Assembly (NCBI RefSeq): GCF_030157465.1
Contig: NZ_JAOAUU010000001.1
Coordinates: 1 to 37,074 of the forward strand
Reading direction: 5' to 3'
Source of the DNA: Zoogloea sp.
GTDB taxonomy: Bacteria > Pseudomonadota > Gammaproteobacteria > Burkholderiales > Rhodocyclaceae
DNA length: 37,074 bases
Below, piece by piece: positions 26,221-35,001 of this stretch. Position numbers and translations under genes: made by a program. Numbering within the stretch: position 1 is the first letter of the stretch; every line of letters starts with the position of its first letter. The notes under the pieces are model-generated. The model was not told where the DNA came from. It did no database searches and worked only from the letters and a program-made list of their open reading frames with translations.

Positions 26221-27144
26221 ATGCCAACGCCCCTCGCCAGAATCCCGTCGCTAGACCTTTTGCGCGGCTTTGTCGCCGTGGGGCGGCGCATGAGCATCAC
26301 CCTCGCCGCCCAGGATCTGTTCCTGACCCAGTCGGCGGTCAGCCGGCAGATTCACGGGCTGGAATCCGCCCTGGGCATCAAGCTGTTTGAACGGGCGCAC
26401 CGCGCCATCCACTTCACGCCCGAAGGCGAGCGGCTGTTCCTCAGCGCCGACAATGCAATGCAACAGCTGCAGGACACCATCGGCGCCCTGCAGGCCAGCC
26501 AAGCCCACCACCCGGTTACGTTGACGGCCAGCATTTCGTTTGTCGGCCTATGGCTGCTGCCGCGCCTGCCGGGCTTTCAGCAGCAGCATCCCGAGATCGA
26601 AGTTCGCCTGTCGGCCAACAACAACATCGTCGACCTGCGTCACGAGGGGCTGGACATTGCGATCCGCTATTGCGCCGGGGACAGCATGCCCACCGGCGCC
26701 CGCCGGCTTTTTGGCGAGACGATCTTTCCGGTGGCCCACCCCAGCCTCGGCATTGCCCGACTGAACGACCCTTCAATCATCGCCCGCTCGGTGCTGCTCG
26801 AATTCGAAGGCGACCACTCCCCCTGGTGGAACTGGGAGAGCTGGCTGGACATGCAGGGCTGGTCCGGCGTCAAACCCAAGGGCGTCATCCGTTTCAACCT
26901 CTTCGACCAGATGATCCACGCCACCATTGCCGGCCAGGGCATTGCACTTGGACGCAGCCAGTTCATCCGCCCGATGCTGGACGACGGTCGCCTCGTTGCG
27001 CTGCCGACACCCCGCCCCGGCCCCAGATCGAACAAGGTTTTCTGCCTGCTTCAGCGCAGCCCGACACCGTCGAAAGAAACCCAGGCCTTGATCGACTGGA
27101 TTGTTGCCGAAGCACGGCTGACGGATGAGCTTCAGCGTGCCTGA
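26221..27144 (+). CDS. LysR-family regulator (GcvA-like)
   Basis: A 307-residue LysR regulator. The HTH is ITLAAQDLFLTQSAVSRQIHGLESALGIKLFER (about 25-57), followed by substrate-binding halves with FVGLWLLPRLPGFQQQHPEIEVRLS and GQGIALGRSQFI, as in GcvA-like members. An earlier ATG at 26208 is out of frame; the ATG at 26221 gives the standard length. It is divergent from the thioesterase-MFS-isomerase operon, so it probably controls it; the inducer is unknown. It converges with the next LysR gene, only 7 bp apart, with no visible terminator. Confidence 0.9.
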   Translation: MPTPLARIPSLDLLRGFVAVGRRMSITLAAQDLFLTQSAVSRQIHGLESALGIKLFERAHRAIHFTPEGERLFLSADNAMQQLQDTIGALQASQAHHPVTLTASISFVGLWLLPRLPGFQQQHPEIEVRLSANNNIVDLRHEGLDIAIRYCAGDSMPTGARRLFGETIFPVAHPSLGIARLNDPSIIARSVLLEFEGDHSPWWNWESWLDMQGWSGVKPKGVIRFNLFDQMIHATIAGQGIALGRSQFIRPMLDDGRLVALPTPRPGPRSNKVFCLLQRSPTPSKETQALIDWIVAEARLTDELQRA

Positions 27145-27151
27145 GCCTTGT

Positions 27152-28048
27152 TCAGCGAAGCGACGCGCAAACCTCCTTGACGTGGCCGCGCAGCCAGCGA
27201 TGGGCCGGATCGGCATCCAGCCGGGGGTGCCAGAGCAGTGACACTGTGATCTCCGGCGTGGGCACCGGAAGCGGGAAACTATGCATTCCGGCACGCAGGT
27301 TTCCGGTGTGGCGTTCAGGAACACTGGCAATCAGGTCGGAGGCCCGGGCCAAAGCCAGCGCATTCGAAAATCCGCCCACAATGGTGACGACTTTTCGCTC
27401 CAGGCCCAGGAGCTTCAAGGCCTCATCGATCGCCCCCCTGTCCAGACCTTGCCGCGAAACGTGGATGTGCCGGCCGGCGGCATAGCTGACCGGGCTTATC
27501 GCAGCCTGGCTCAGCGGGTGCCCCAGGCGCACGACGCCGACGAAGCGGTCACGGATCAAGGCCTGCACACGCAGCTCCGGAGCGGTTGCTGAGTCCACAA
27601 CACCGGTTTCCAGATCGACGGCGCCATCGCGCAGCGGCCTGCTGTCCTTGTCGGATTTCTGCATGAAGAACAGCCGCACGCCGGGCGCTTCGGCCTCGAT
27701 GCGGGCGACAAGCGCCGGCCCGAAATTCTCCACAAAGCCGTCACTGGTCCGCAGCGTGAATGTTCGAACCAGCTGGGCAGGATCGAGCTTTTCGACGGGA
27801 CGCAAAACGGCGTGCCCTTCCTGCACGAGCTGACCGACGCGCTCCCGCAGTTCGATCGCCCGGGGCGTAGGAACGAGCCCGCGCCCGGCCCTGACCAGCA
27901 AGGGATCGCCGGTTGTCTCGCGCAAGCGCGCCAGCGCCCGGCTCATCGCCGACGGGCTCAGGCGCAGCCGCCTGGCAGCCCGCGCAACGCTCCCTTCGGC
28001 GAGCAGCACATCAAGGGTTACCAGCAAGTTGAAATCGGGCATCGACAT
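27152..28048 (-). CDS. LysR-family regulator (NodD/LeuO-like branch)
   Basis: A 298-residue LysR protein of the branch with an acidic N-terminus. It begins MSMPDFNLLVTLDVLLAEGSVARAARRL, then the HTH with LSPSAMSRALARLRETTGDPLLVRAG. The effector domain contains TSDGFVENFGPALV and ends with PTPEITVSLLWHPRLDADPAHRWLR. The start may be codon 1 or 3. It is divergent from the EmrB-like MFS gene, 120 bp away. An inverted repeat GAAC-N5-GTTC (28054-28066) lies over the gene start and may be an operator. Likely regulator of the exporter, responding to its substrate. Confidence 0.88.
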   Translation of the reverse strand: MSMPDFNLLVTLDVLLAEGSVARAARRLRLSPSAMSRALARLRETTGDPLLVRAGRGLVPTPRAIELRERVGQLVQEGHAVLRPVEKLDPAQLVRTFTLRTSDGFVENFGPALVARIEAEAPGVRLFFMQKSDKDSRPLRDGAVDLETGVVDSATAPELRVQALIRDRFVGVVRLGHPLSQAAISPVSYAAGRHIHVSRQGLDRGAIDEALKLLGLERKVVTIVGGFSNALALARASDLIASVPERHTGNLRAGMHSFPLPVPTPEITVSLLWHPRLDADPAHRWLRGHVKEVCASLR

Positions 28049-28168
28049 GAATGGAACATGGCGTTCAATGCACGAATACTATGCAAATGCTGCGCCTTCC
28101 GCCATGCAAGCCCGAGGGCTAAGCTTCAGATCGATCCCGTTCGGGCGTCGTCAGAAAAGGAACTCATC

Positions 28169-29653
28169 GTGAAGCCAATCATTGCAGGGCAAGCGTCGGT
28201 TCGGTGGGCACTCACCAGTCTCGCGCTATCCGTGCTGCTCTCGTCGCTTGGCACCAGCATCGCCAACGTGGCTTTGCCGAGCCTGGCCGAAGCGTTCAAT
28301 GCCTCGTTCCAGGCGGTCCAATGGATCGTTCTGGCGTATCTCCTGGCCATCACCACGCTGATCGTCAGCGCCGGACGGCTCGGCGACATCCTTGGACGCA
28401 GAAGGCTGCTCTTGGCCGGGATATCCCTGTTTACGCTGGCATCCATCCTCTGCGGTGTCGCGCCCACGCTCGGGCTGCTGATTGCGGCGCGCGCGCTGCA
28501 AGGCCTTGGCGCCGCCGTCATGATGGCGCTGGCCATGGCGTTTGTCGGCGAAACGGTTCCCAAGGAAAAGACCGGCAGCGCCATCGGGCTGCTCGGCACG
28601 ATGTCGGCGATTGGCACCGCACTGGGCCCGTCGCTCGGCGGCATGCTGATCGCCGGCGCGGGCTGGCGCTCGATCTTCCTGATCAACCTGCCCCTAGGTG
28701 CGCTGACCCTCCTGCTCGCGCAGCGCCACCTGCCCGGTGATCAAAGCGCGCCCACCACCGGGGAAACCCGCTTCGACTACCTGGGCACACTCCTGCTTGC
28801 GCTGACGCTCGCCGTCTATGCCCTGGCAATGACGACCGGGCGCGGCCATTTCGGGCTGTTTAACCTTGCCTTGCTGCTGCTTGCGGCATGCGGTGTCGGG
28901 CTCTTTGTGCGCGCCGAGGCGAGGGCAATCTCTCCGTTGATCCGGTTGGCGATGTTCCGCAACTCGCAGTTGAGCGCCCCCAGGGCCGGGCTACGCCCCG
29001 CCCGCCCCCCGTGGGGGACAAGAAAACTTGGGACGGCCCTGCCTTTTCTTGAGAGTCGTCGCCTCGCCACAAATGCGCTGGTTTCGACGGTGATGATGGC
29101 GACGCTGGTGGTTGGCCCCTTTTATCTCGCGGTAGCGCTCGGGCTCGATGCGTGGCGGCTTGGACTCGTGATGTCCGCCGGCCCGCTGGTGGCCGCGCTC
29201 ACCGCAGTGCCGGCCGGGCGCATGACAGACCGGTTTGGCGCTGCAGGCATCGCCGGAATCGGGCTGCTCGGAATGGCGGCCGGCGCCGGCATCCTTGCCT
29301 TGCTGCCGACACGCTTGGGCATCCCCGGCTACCTCGCCCCCATCGTCGTCGTCACCTTCAGCTATGCGCTGTTCCAGACGGCCAATAACACCGCGGTCAT
29401 GTTGAATACCACCCCTGACCAGCGAGGCGCCATTTCGGGCCTGCTCAACCTGTCGCGCAACCTGGGGCTCATCACCGGCGCATCGGTCATGGGCGCAATT
29501 TTTGCGTTCGCTTCGGGTACGACCGACATCACAACCGCTCGCCCCGAAGCCGTTGCAGCCGGCATGCGGATCACTTTCGCCGTCGCGGCAGCCCTCATCG
29601 TCATTGCGCTCGCCATCACGGCCAGGGCCGAGCGTCGACAGCCTGCTTCGTAA
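28169..29653 (+). CDS. DHA2/EmrB-type MFS multidrug exporter, repeat-inserted
   Basis: A 494-residue drug:proton antiporter with about 14 helices. The N-terminus SLGTSIANVALPSLAEAF, the motif YLLAITTLIVSAGRLGDILGRRRLL (motif A), and GLGAAVMMALAMAFVGE are family signatures. The start is GTG 28169 with AAAAGGA seven bases upstream; the frame is open well before this. About 27-31 residues after MFRNSQLSA (RAGLRPARPPWGTRKLG...) do not belong to the fold and come from a palindromic repeat inserted in frame; NALVSTVMMATLVVGPFYLA then resumes. Whether this loop is tolerated is unclear; it would sit in a hydrophilic loop. Confidence 0.88.
   Translation: MKPIIAGQASVRWALTSLALSVLLSSLGTSIANVALPSLAEAFNASFQAVQWIVLAYLLAITTLIVSAGRLGDILGRRRLLLAGISLFTLASILCGVAPTLGLLIAARALQGLGAAVMMALAMAFVGETVPKEKTGSAIGLLGTMSAIGTALGPSLGGMLIAGAGWRSIFLINLPLGALTLLLAQRHLPGDQSAPTTGETRFDYLGTLLLALTLAVYALAMTTGRGHFGLFNLALLLLAACGVGLFVRAEARAISPLIRLAMFRNSQLSAPRAGLRPARPPWGTRKLGTALPFLESRRLATNALVSTVMMATLVVGPFYLAVALGLDAWRLGLVMSAGPLVAALTAVPAGRMTDRFGAAGIAGIGLLGMAAGAGILALLPTRLGIPGYLAPIVVVTFSYALFQTANNTAVMLNTTPDQRGAISGLLNLSRNLGLITGASVMGAIFAFASGTTDITTARPEAVAAGMRITFAVAAALIVIALAITARAERRQPAS
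28976..29056. repeat. Palindromic GC-rich repeat inserted in the MFS gene
   Basis: The segment GCGCCCCCAGGGCCGGGC...GGGGGACAAGAAAA...TTTTCTTGAGAGT contains a CCCCC/GGGGG hairpin (about 29006-29016) and CAAGAAAA/TTTTCTTG arms (29019-29026/29044-29051). Similar sequence recurs in betaproteobacterial genomes as far as I recall. It keeps the host frame. Boundaries are approximate, because no clear target duplication is seen. Confidence 0.6.
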
Positions 29654-29665
29654 GCGGCGCCCCCT

Positions 29666-29691
29666 GTTGGGGCGACTTCAGTCGCCCCAAC
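29666..29691. repeat. GTTGGGGCGACT/AGTCGCCCCAAC hairpin
   Basis: Perfect 12-bp arms around TC between the convergent MFS and pgl genes. It is the longest member of the hairpin family also seen at 23628. Without a T-run it could still act as a transcription barrier between convergent genes. Confidence 0.7.
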
Positions 29692-29723
29692 AATCGGCCC
29701 GGACTCTCTCCGGTTCAGAGCGC

Positions 29724-30413
29724 CTACGCCATGAAGTTCGTTGACCGCCCGGCTTCGGCATCGGCCAGCAGGCAGGCGTCGTTGCGCACCGCATGGGCGA
29801 TGGGAAGCGTGGCGCCTTGCTGCCAGGCGAACAAGGCGGGGGCTTTTTCTGCGCCGGTGATCAATACCAGTTGCTTGCGGCAAGCGCGCAATGTCTCAAA
29901 GTTCAGACTGACACGCTCGGCAGGTGGCTTCGGTGCGCCGTGCACGGCAATGACCGGGGCGATGGGGTCGCCGCTCGTCGAAAACAGACTGGCGGTGTGC
30001 CCGTCTTCACCCATGCCGAGAAGCACCAGATCGAAGGGCTTCCGGTCAAGAACCACCTTTGTATATTCGGCCGCCGCACGGGCTGCGCCGAGTTCGGCCG
30101 GAATAGGGTGAATCTGCCCGGCCGGTATTGCCACGTGGGAAAGCCAGACATCCTGCGCCATGCATGAGTTTCGTCCGGCGTGGTCGGAAGGCAGGCAGCG
30201 CTCGTCACTCCAGAAGATTTCCCAGGCGCTCCAGTCCTGCGCCATTCCGGCCAGCATTTCATAGGTCCGTTGCGGCGTGCTGCCACCGGCCAGAACAATC
30301 CGGAACATCCCGCGCTCACGGATCGCGGCCTCGGCTTCGGCGATGACAATACGGCAGGCCTGACCCGCGACCTCTTCGGGATCTGCCAACACTTTGCAGT
30401 TGACCGGCAGCAT
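29724..30413 (-). CDS. pgl: 6-phosphogluconolactonase
   Basis: A 229-residue enzyme hydrolysing 6-phosphogluconolactone to 6-phosphogluconate. The sugar-isomerase-like fold is marked by RIVLAGGSTPQRTYEMLA, the core motif FWSDERCLPSDHAGRNSCMA (active-site region) and LVLLGMGEDGHTASLF, with the catalytic-type His. The ATG at 30413 overlaps the zwf stop as TGATG; an ATG six bases upstream and a longer frame to 30461 are less likely because of spacing from GGGGGA. It is the last gene of gnd-zwf-pgl. The pathway step follows Zwf directly. Confidence 0.93.
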   Translation of the reverse strand: MLPVNCKVLADPEEVAGQACRIVIAEAEAAIRERGMFRIVLAGGSTPQRTYEMLAGMAQDWSAWEIFWSDERCLPSDHAGRNSCMAQDVWLSHVAIPAGQIHPIPAELGAARAAAEYTKVVLDRKPFDLVLLGMGEDGHTASLFSTSGDPIAPVIAVHGAPKPPAERVSLNFETLRACRKQLVLITGAEKAPALFAWQQGATLPIAHAVRNDACLLADAEAGRSTNFMA

Positions 30414-31876
30414 CAGCATTTTCCCCCGGGTTTGCCATCGCAGCGCAGTGTCTGTCGCCATTCCCGATCAGCCTGGCCGAATATCTGGTCCGCCGCTTTC
30501 GGCCCCCAACTGCCCACCGGATACTGCAAGGGCGGGCGCTCGTCATCGGCCCAGCCGCGCATGAAAGGATCGACGACATTCCACGCGGCCTTGACTTCGT
30601 CATAGCGCAGAAAGAGCGAGCGATCGCCCTGAATGACATCCATCAGCAACTCTTCGTAAGCTTCGGCCTTGCGCTCGCCGGGATTGCCGACCGACGCATC
30701 CATCGATATCTGGCGGGTACGGGTTTCCTGGCCGGGCACCTTGGCGGATATTTCCATCTGCACCACGTCGTCCGGCTGAATCCCGATCAGCAACCAGTTG
30801 GGATGGGCGGCGGAGGCACCCGCGCCCTGAAAGAGCTGTATCGGTGGCTCACGAAAACGTACCGCAACCATTGAACGCCGCTCCTTAAGGCGCTTGCCGG
30901 TGCGCAGGTAGAACGGCACGTCGCGCCAGCGCCAGTTGTCCACGTACAGCTTGAGCGCGGCATAGGTTTCTGTATGGCTGCCGGCGGCGACGCCGGCCTC
31001 CTGCTGATAGCCGGCGTACTGCGCGCGCACCGCATGGCTGGCCAGCTGCGACGGGTCGAGCGGGCGAATCGAGCGCAGCACCTTGACCTTTTCATCACGC
31101 AGGGATTCGGCCTCCAACGATACCGGGGGTTCCATGGCCAGCAAGGCGAGAACCTGCAGCAGGTGGCTCTGGATCATGTCGCGGGTCGCCCCGCCATGCC
31201 GGTCGTAGTAGCTGGCCCGGCCGTTCACGCCGATGGTTTCCGCGTGCGTGATCTGAACCTGGTCAATGTAATGCCGGTTCCACAGGGGTTCCAGAATCAT
31301 GTTGGCAAAACGCAAGACCAGCAGGTTCTGCACGGACTCCTTGCCGACGTAATGATCGATGCGGTAAATCTGCTCTTCCTTGAGGCGCAGATTGAGTTCG
31401 TGCTGCAAGTCGCGGGCCGATTGCAGGTCGTGGCCGAAAGGCTTTTCGATCACCATCCGGCGCCAGCCGGTGCGCTCGGCCAGCAAGCCGGCCTCGACCA
31501 GCCCGACGGTGATCGGCACGTATAACTCGGGGCTGACCGAGAGATAGAAAATCACGTTGTTGCCGCATTCGCCGGCCCCGATCCAGATGTCCAGCGCCTG
31601 ATAGAACGCGGCATCTTCGAGGCTGCCAGTGAGATAGTCGAGGCGCGGGAGAAAGCTCTCCAGCGGCCCGGGGTCTGCAGCTTGCAGATGTTCTCGCACC
31701 TCGCCCCGCCAGGCATCCCGGGTAAAAGGTGTTCGGCCACAGCCGAGAATACGCACGTCAGGCGCCAGCTGCCCGAGGCAGTGCAACTGGAACAGGGCGG
31801 GCAAAAGCTTGGCCATTGCCAGGTTGCCTGTCGCTCCGAAGATCACGTAGGCATGCGATTCGGTGGCGCAACTCAT
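30413..31876 (-). CDS. zwf: Glucose-6-phosphate 1-dehydrogenase
   Basis: A 487-residue dehydrogenase oxidising glucose-6-phosphate to the lactone with reduction of NADP. The dinucleotide fold is GATGNLA (14-20), the binding signature EKPFGHDL is seen, and the active-site RIDHYVGKE has its His at 175, with the conserved Lys after it. Usual length is about 490, so it is complete. The start overlaps the gnd stop by 4 bases (ATGA), and the stop overlaps the pgl ATG, so the three genes are translationally coupled. Confidence 0.96.
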   Translation of the reverse strand: MSCATESHAYVIFGATGNLAMAKLLPALFQLHCLGQLAPDVRILGCGRTPFTRDAWRGEVREHLQAADPGPLESFLPRLDYLTGSLEDAAFYQALDIWIGAGECGNNVIFYLSVSPELYVPITVGLVEAGLLAERTGWRRMVIEKPFGHDLQSARDLQHELNLRLKEEQIYRIDHYVGKESVQNLLVLRFANMILEPLWNRHYIDQVQITHAETIGVNGRASYYDRHGGATRDMIQSHLLQVLALLAMEPPVSLEAESLRDEKVKVLRSIRPLDPSQLASHAVRAQYAGYQQEAGVAAGSHTETYAALKLYVDNWRWRDVPFYLRTGKRLKERRSMVAVRFREPPIQLFQGAGASAAHPNWLLIGIQPDDVVQMEISAKVPGQETRTRQISMDASVGNPGERKAEAYEELLMDVIQGDRSLFLRYDEVKAAWNVVDPFMRGWADDERPPLQYPVGSWGPKAADQIFGQADREWRQTLRCDGKPGGKC

Positions 31877-33312
31877 GGCAGTTCCTCCTCGCCCCCGTCG
31901 CCCGTCCAGCGGGTGTGAAAGTGCGCCGTCCCGTCGCGGTCGATACGCTGGTACGTATGGGCCCCAAAGAAATCCCGTTGTGCCTGAATGATGTTTGCCG
32001 AACCCCTGGCAGAGCGATAGCCGTCGTAAAACGCCAGCGCCGAACCCAGCGCCGGCGCCGCGATGCCGTGCCCGACGGCCAGCATGACCGCCTTGCGCCA
32101 GCCGGCTTCCGCGGACCTGACCTCGGCCGCAAAGAACGGATCCTGCAGCAGGCTGGGCGGCACCGGCTGGCGCTCGAAGCTGTTCTTGATGTCACCCAGA
32201 AAGCGGCTGCGGATGATGCAACCGGCGCGCCACAGCAGGGCGATGTCACCGAAGGGCAAGTCCCAGCCGTTCTTTCCGGCGGCAGACTGCATGAGCATGA
32301 AGCCCTGGGTGTAGGAGACCAGTTTTGCTGCGTACAAGGCATCGTGCAGCGCATCGAGACAGGCCGCGCGTTCCGGCTCGGGCACGACAGTCGGCACGCT
32401 GCCCAGCAGCGCCGCCGCCGCAACCCGTTCAGATTTGCGCGCCGACAACATGCGGGCATGCACGGCTTCGCTGATCAGGGTGAGCGGCACGGCGTTATCG
32501 AGGGCATCCTGCGCCGTCCACACCCCGGTTCCCTTTTGCCCGGCCTGGTCGAGAATCGAATCGACCAGCGGGCTGCCGTCGTGGTCTCGCTGACGCAGTA
32601 TGCGGGCGGTGATTTCAATCAGATAGGATTCCAGCCGACCGCCATTCCAGGCCTCGAAGCAGTCGGCCATTGTGTCGTGACTCAGGCCGAGGGCGTGCTG
32701 CATCAAGTGGCAGACTTCGGCGATCAATTGCATGTCGCCGTATTCGATGCCGTTATGAATCATCTTCACGTAATGGCCGGCCCCGCCCTCACCCAGCCAC
32801 TGGCAGCACGGAATGCCATCCACCGTGGCGGCGATGGCCTGGAACATGTCGCGGATGGCGGGCCAGGCAGCCACAGCGCCGCCGGGCATCAGTGACGGCC
32901 CGAAACGGGCGCCGTCCTCGCCGCCGGAAACGCCCATGCCGACAAAGTGAATACCCTTGGCGGCAAGCGCCCGCCAGCGGCGGTCGGTGTCCTGGTAATT
33001 GGAGTTGCCCCCGTCAATCAGGATGTCCCCCGCTTCCAGCAAAGGTAGCAATTGCTCGATCACGCCCTCGACGGCGCGACCGGCAGTCACCATCATCAGA
33101 ATCACGCGGGGTGAGCCAAGCTGGCTGACCAAGCCCTCGAGGTCATCGGCCACGGCGATGGCACGCCCTTGCCCATGGGTGTGGATGAATTCCGACGTAA
33201 CGGCGCCCGTACGGTTGTAAACGCTCAGGCGAAAACCCTTGTCACTCAGGTTGAGCGCAAGGCTGGCACCCATCACGCCAAGGCCGACGATGCCCATGTC
33301 TGATCGGGTCAT
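31873..33312 (-). CDS. gnd: 6-phosphogluconate dehydrogenase (decarboxylating)
   Basis: A 479-residue enzyme giving ribulose-5-phosphate, CO2 and NADPH. The Rossmann signature GIVGLGVMGASLALN is at 7-21, the nucleotide-ribose region has NRTG, and catalytic K183 sits in KMIHNGIEYGDMQ. The substrate motif LIDGGNSNYQDT and GVSGGEDGARFGPSLMPGG are intact. I chose the ATG at 33312, which has GGAGG in front; the frame extends 69 codons further without a ribosome site. The length and motifs match the dimeric GndA type. First gene of gnd-zwf-pgl. Confidence 0.96.
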   Translation of the reverse strand: MTRSDMGIVGLGVMGASLALNLSDKGFRLSVYNRTGAVTSEFIHTHGQGRAIAVADDLEGLVSQLGSPRVILMMVTAGRAVEGVIEQLLPLLEAGDILIDGGNSNYQDTDRRWRALAAKGIHFVGMGVSGGEDGARFGPSLMPGGAVAAWPAIRDMFQAIAATVDGIPCCQWLGEGGAGHYVKMIHNGIEYGDMQLIAEVCHLMQHALGLSHDTMADCFEAWNGGRLESYLIEITARILRQRDHDGSPLVDSILDQAGQKGTGVWTAQDALDNAVPLTLISEAVHARMLSARKSERVAAAALLGSVPTVVPEPERAACLDALHDALYAAKLVSYTQGFMLMQSAAGKNGWDLPFGDIALLWRAGCIIRSRFLGDIKNSFERQPVPPSLLQDPFFAAEVRSAEAGWRKAVMLAVGHGIAAPALGSALAFYDGYRSARGSANIIQAQRDFFGAHTYQRIDRDGTAHFHTRWTGDGGEEELP

Positions 33313-33424
33313 TCCTGCCTCCTGAAGTCGTGGCATTTCTTTTGACACTTTCATCCGGAGTGAGCTCCCCATTTTTTTGAAGGACCACTCTCCGCCTCGG
33401 ATCCTGCTGCTGCCAGCCAACGCT

Positions 33425-33817
33425 CTATTCAGTTGTTTTGCCGTTGAAGTGTTCGGTATCGCCCTCGGCATCAGCACGGGTCTCGTGGATGACGCCATCC
33501 CTGTGATTGGGTGGGGCATAAAGCGTATAAAGTTTCAGCGCCACGGAGCCGGTGTTGATGATGTTGTGCTTGACCCCAGCCGGAACGAGCACCGCGAAGC
33601 CGGCTTCAATCGGCGTCCGGACTCCATCCAGCACAGCCTCGCCGGAACCCTCCTCGACACGGAAGAACTGATCAAGCTTGTGAGTCTCGGCGCCGATGTC
33701 CTCCTGGGGTTTCAACGACATCAGGACAAGCTGCGAATGTTTGGCCGTGTATAGCACCTGGCGAAAATTGTCATTTTTGACGGACAGACTTTCGATATCC
33801 TGCACAAAACCTTTCAT
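33425..33817 (-). CDS. Cupin-domain protein
   Basis: A 130-residue single cupin. The beta-barrel motifs are seen as ETHKLDQFFRVEEGSGEAVLDG (motif 1, about 44-65) and GFAVLVPAGVKHNIINTG (motif 2, about 72-89), with metal-ligand-like His and Glu. Role unknown; such proteins often bind small molecules or isomerise sugars. The start codon is chosen so that AAAGGAG lies five bases before ATG 33817; ATG 33820 is the alternative. It is followed 112 bp later by gnd. That gap shows no gene. Confidence 0.85.
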   Translation of the reverse strand: MKGFVQDIESLSVKNDNFRQVLYTAKHSQLVLMSLKPQEDIGAETHKLDQFFRVEEGSGEAVLDGVRTPIEAGFAVLVPAGVKHNIINTGSVALKLYTLYAPPNHRDGVIHETRADAEGDTEHFNGKTTE

Positions 33818-33847
33818 CATCACTCCTTTGGTATGCATCTCAACGCC

Positions 33848-33922
33848 TTATCGCAAGCCCAAAAACGACAAGACGACAAGCACGACAACGATCAGCCCGA
33901 CAATGTAGATAAGGCGGTTCAT
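33848..33922 (-). CDS. 24-residue membrane micro-protein
   Basis: The frame reads MNRLIYIVGLIVVVLVVLS then a short FLGLR end, a single transmembrane helix with an N-terminal Arg. AGGGAG stands six bases upstream of the ATG. This resembles a widely distributed small protein of proteobacteria (MNR.IYIVG...LSF.GLR) as far as I recall. It lies between the cupin and the CheB-like gene on the same strand. Function unknown. The following 33923-34061 is non-coding. Confidence 0.65.
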   Translation of the reverse strand: MNRLIYIVGLIVVVLVVLSFLGLR

Positions 33923-34061
33923 TAACAGCTCCCTTCGCGTAAGAATGCGGGCGATTCGTGCATTGAGGGTGCTTCACCGCCCGCCCGAAACCAGCTTACC
34001 CCGCCCGGCCATCGAGCTCTGTACGCCAACACGCACAACAGCTGGCCGGAAAGTCCCACGG

Positions 34062-34637
34062 TCAGAAAGATTCGGCGCGGGCAATCCGTACAATTTCGCC
34101 GGCAATATCTTCGGGTGACAGAATAAAATCGATGCAGCCGCTGGCAATTGCGCTTTCCGGCATGTCGGGCTGCTTGGCGGTACTCAGCTTTTGGGCAATC
34201 GTGACACCCCCGATTTCCTTTATGCCGCACAGCGCGTCGGCGCCGTCACCGTCATAGCCGGAAACAATGACCGCAATCAGCTTGCCGTCCCAGTGCTCGG
34301 TCAGCGAGCGCAGAAAGATCGTGATCACATCAGGCCAGCCTCGCGGCTTTGAAATGGGCTCGAGGTGAAACTCATCGCCATCGACGTGCAAATCCCGATT
34401 GGCCGGAATAATGAAGACATGGTTTGGCTCGATCAACAGCCTGTCCGAAATCAGATCGACCGGCATCGTGGTAAAGCGCGGCAGCACTTCATGGAGTTGC
34501 GTGGGCATGATCGTGAGGTGATTCACGATGACGATGGCCACGCCCATGTCGCACGGCAGGTTCTGCAATAGCCGGGTAAAGGCGTCGAGGCCGCCGGCTG
34601 AACCACCGACACAGACGATCGGAAATTTTTTCACCAC
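34062..34637 (-). CDS. Stand-alone CheB-type methylesterase
   Basis: A 191-residue CheB catalytic domain without receiver. The triad is seen as S13 in CVGGSAGGLDAF, H40 in IVNHL, and D131 in SGYDGDGADAL. Classical CheB removes methyl groups from chemoreceptor glutamates and is activated by phosphorylation; no chemotaxis genes are near. Context (cupin, J-domain protein, small membrane protein) suggests a stress role, where free CheB domains are often found (inference). The start ATG has TGCGGAGCGTGTGG upstream. The next gene upstream, the J-domain protein, is 28 bp away, so they may be cotranscribed. Confidence 0.88.
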   Translation of the reverse strand: MVKKFPIVCVGGSAGGLDAFTRLLQNLPCDMGVAIVIVNHLTIMPTQLHEVLPRFTTMPVDLISDRLLIEPNHVFIIPANRDLHVDGDEFHLEPISKPRGWPDVITIFLRSLTEHWDGKLIAVIVSGYDGDGADALCGIKEIGGVTIAQKLSTAKQPDMPESAIASGCIDFILSPEDIAGEIVRIARAESF

Positions 34638-34665
34638 ACGCTCCGCATCGACAGCGCGGGAGTTT

Positions 34666-35001
34666 TCACTCCTCGTCCCGGCCCTGGTTCAGCCAGAACC
34701 ATGAAAAATAATTAAAGAGGACCAGCCCCCAGCTGAAACTCCCCATGCCTGAAAGGCTTGTGGCCAGGGCTGCCCTGTCAATGCAGATATTATTTATCTG
34801 ATGATCGTAGGCGGCCTTAGAGTCGGGGCGTCTGAGCGTTCTGTAGGCCTCGGCGACATCCTTGAATTTCCGTTCTCCATCCAGATCCTCGGTGACATCG
34901 GGATGAAAACGTTGTGCGAGGATGCGGAAGGCCGACTTGATTTCGGCGCAGGAAGCACACCGATCAATCTGCAAGGTTGCATAGTAGTTCTGGCGGCTCA
35001 T
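34666..35001 (-). CDS. Short J-domain (DnaJ-like) protein
   Basis: A 111-residue protein with a complete N-terminal J-domain: MSRQNYYATLQIDRCASCAEIKSAFRILAQRFHPD, with HPD at 33-35 that stimulates Hsp70 ATPase, then FKDVAEAYRTLRRPDSKAAYD. There is no Gly/Phe or zinc domain. The C-terminus LVLFNYFSWFWLN is hydrophobic and may anchor it to the membrane. The start is placed at 35001 with AAGGAGAAAACA upstream. It may recruit DnaK to a membrane-linked or stress target. Confidence 0.88.
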   Translation of the reverse strand: MSRQNYYATLQIDRCASCAEIKSAFRILAQRFHPDVTEDLDGERKFKDVAEAYRTLRRPDSKAAYDHQINNICIDRAALATSLSGMGSFSWGLVLFNYFSWFWLNQGRDEE

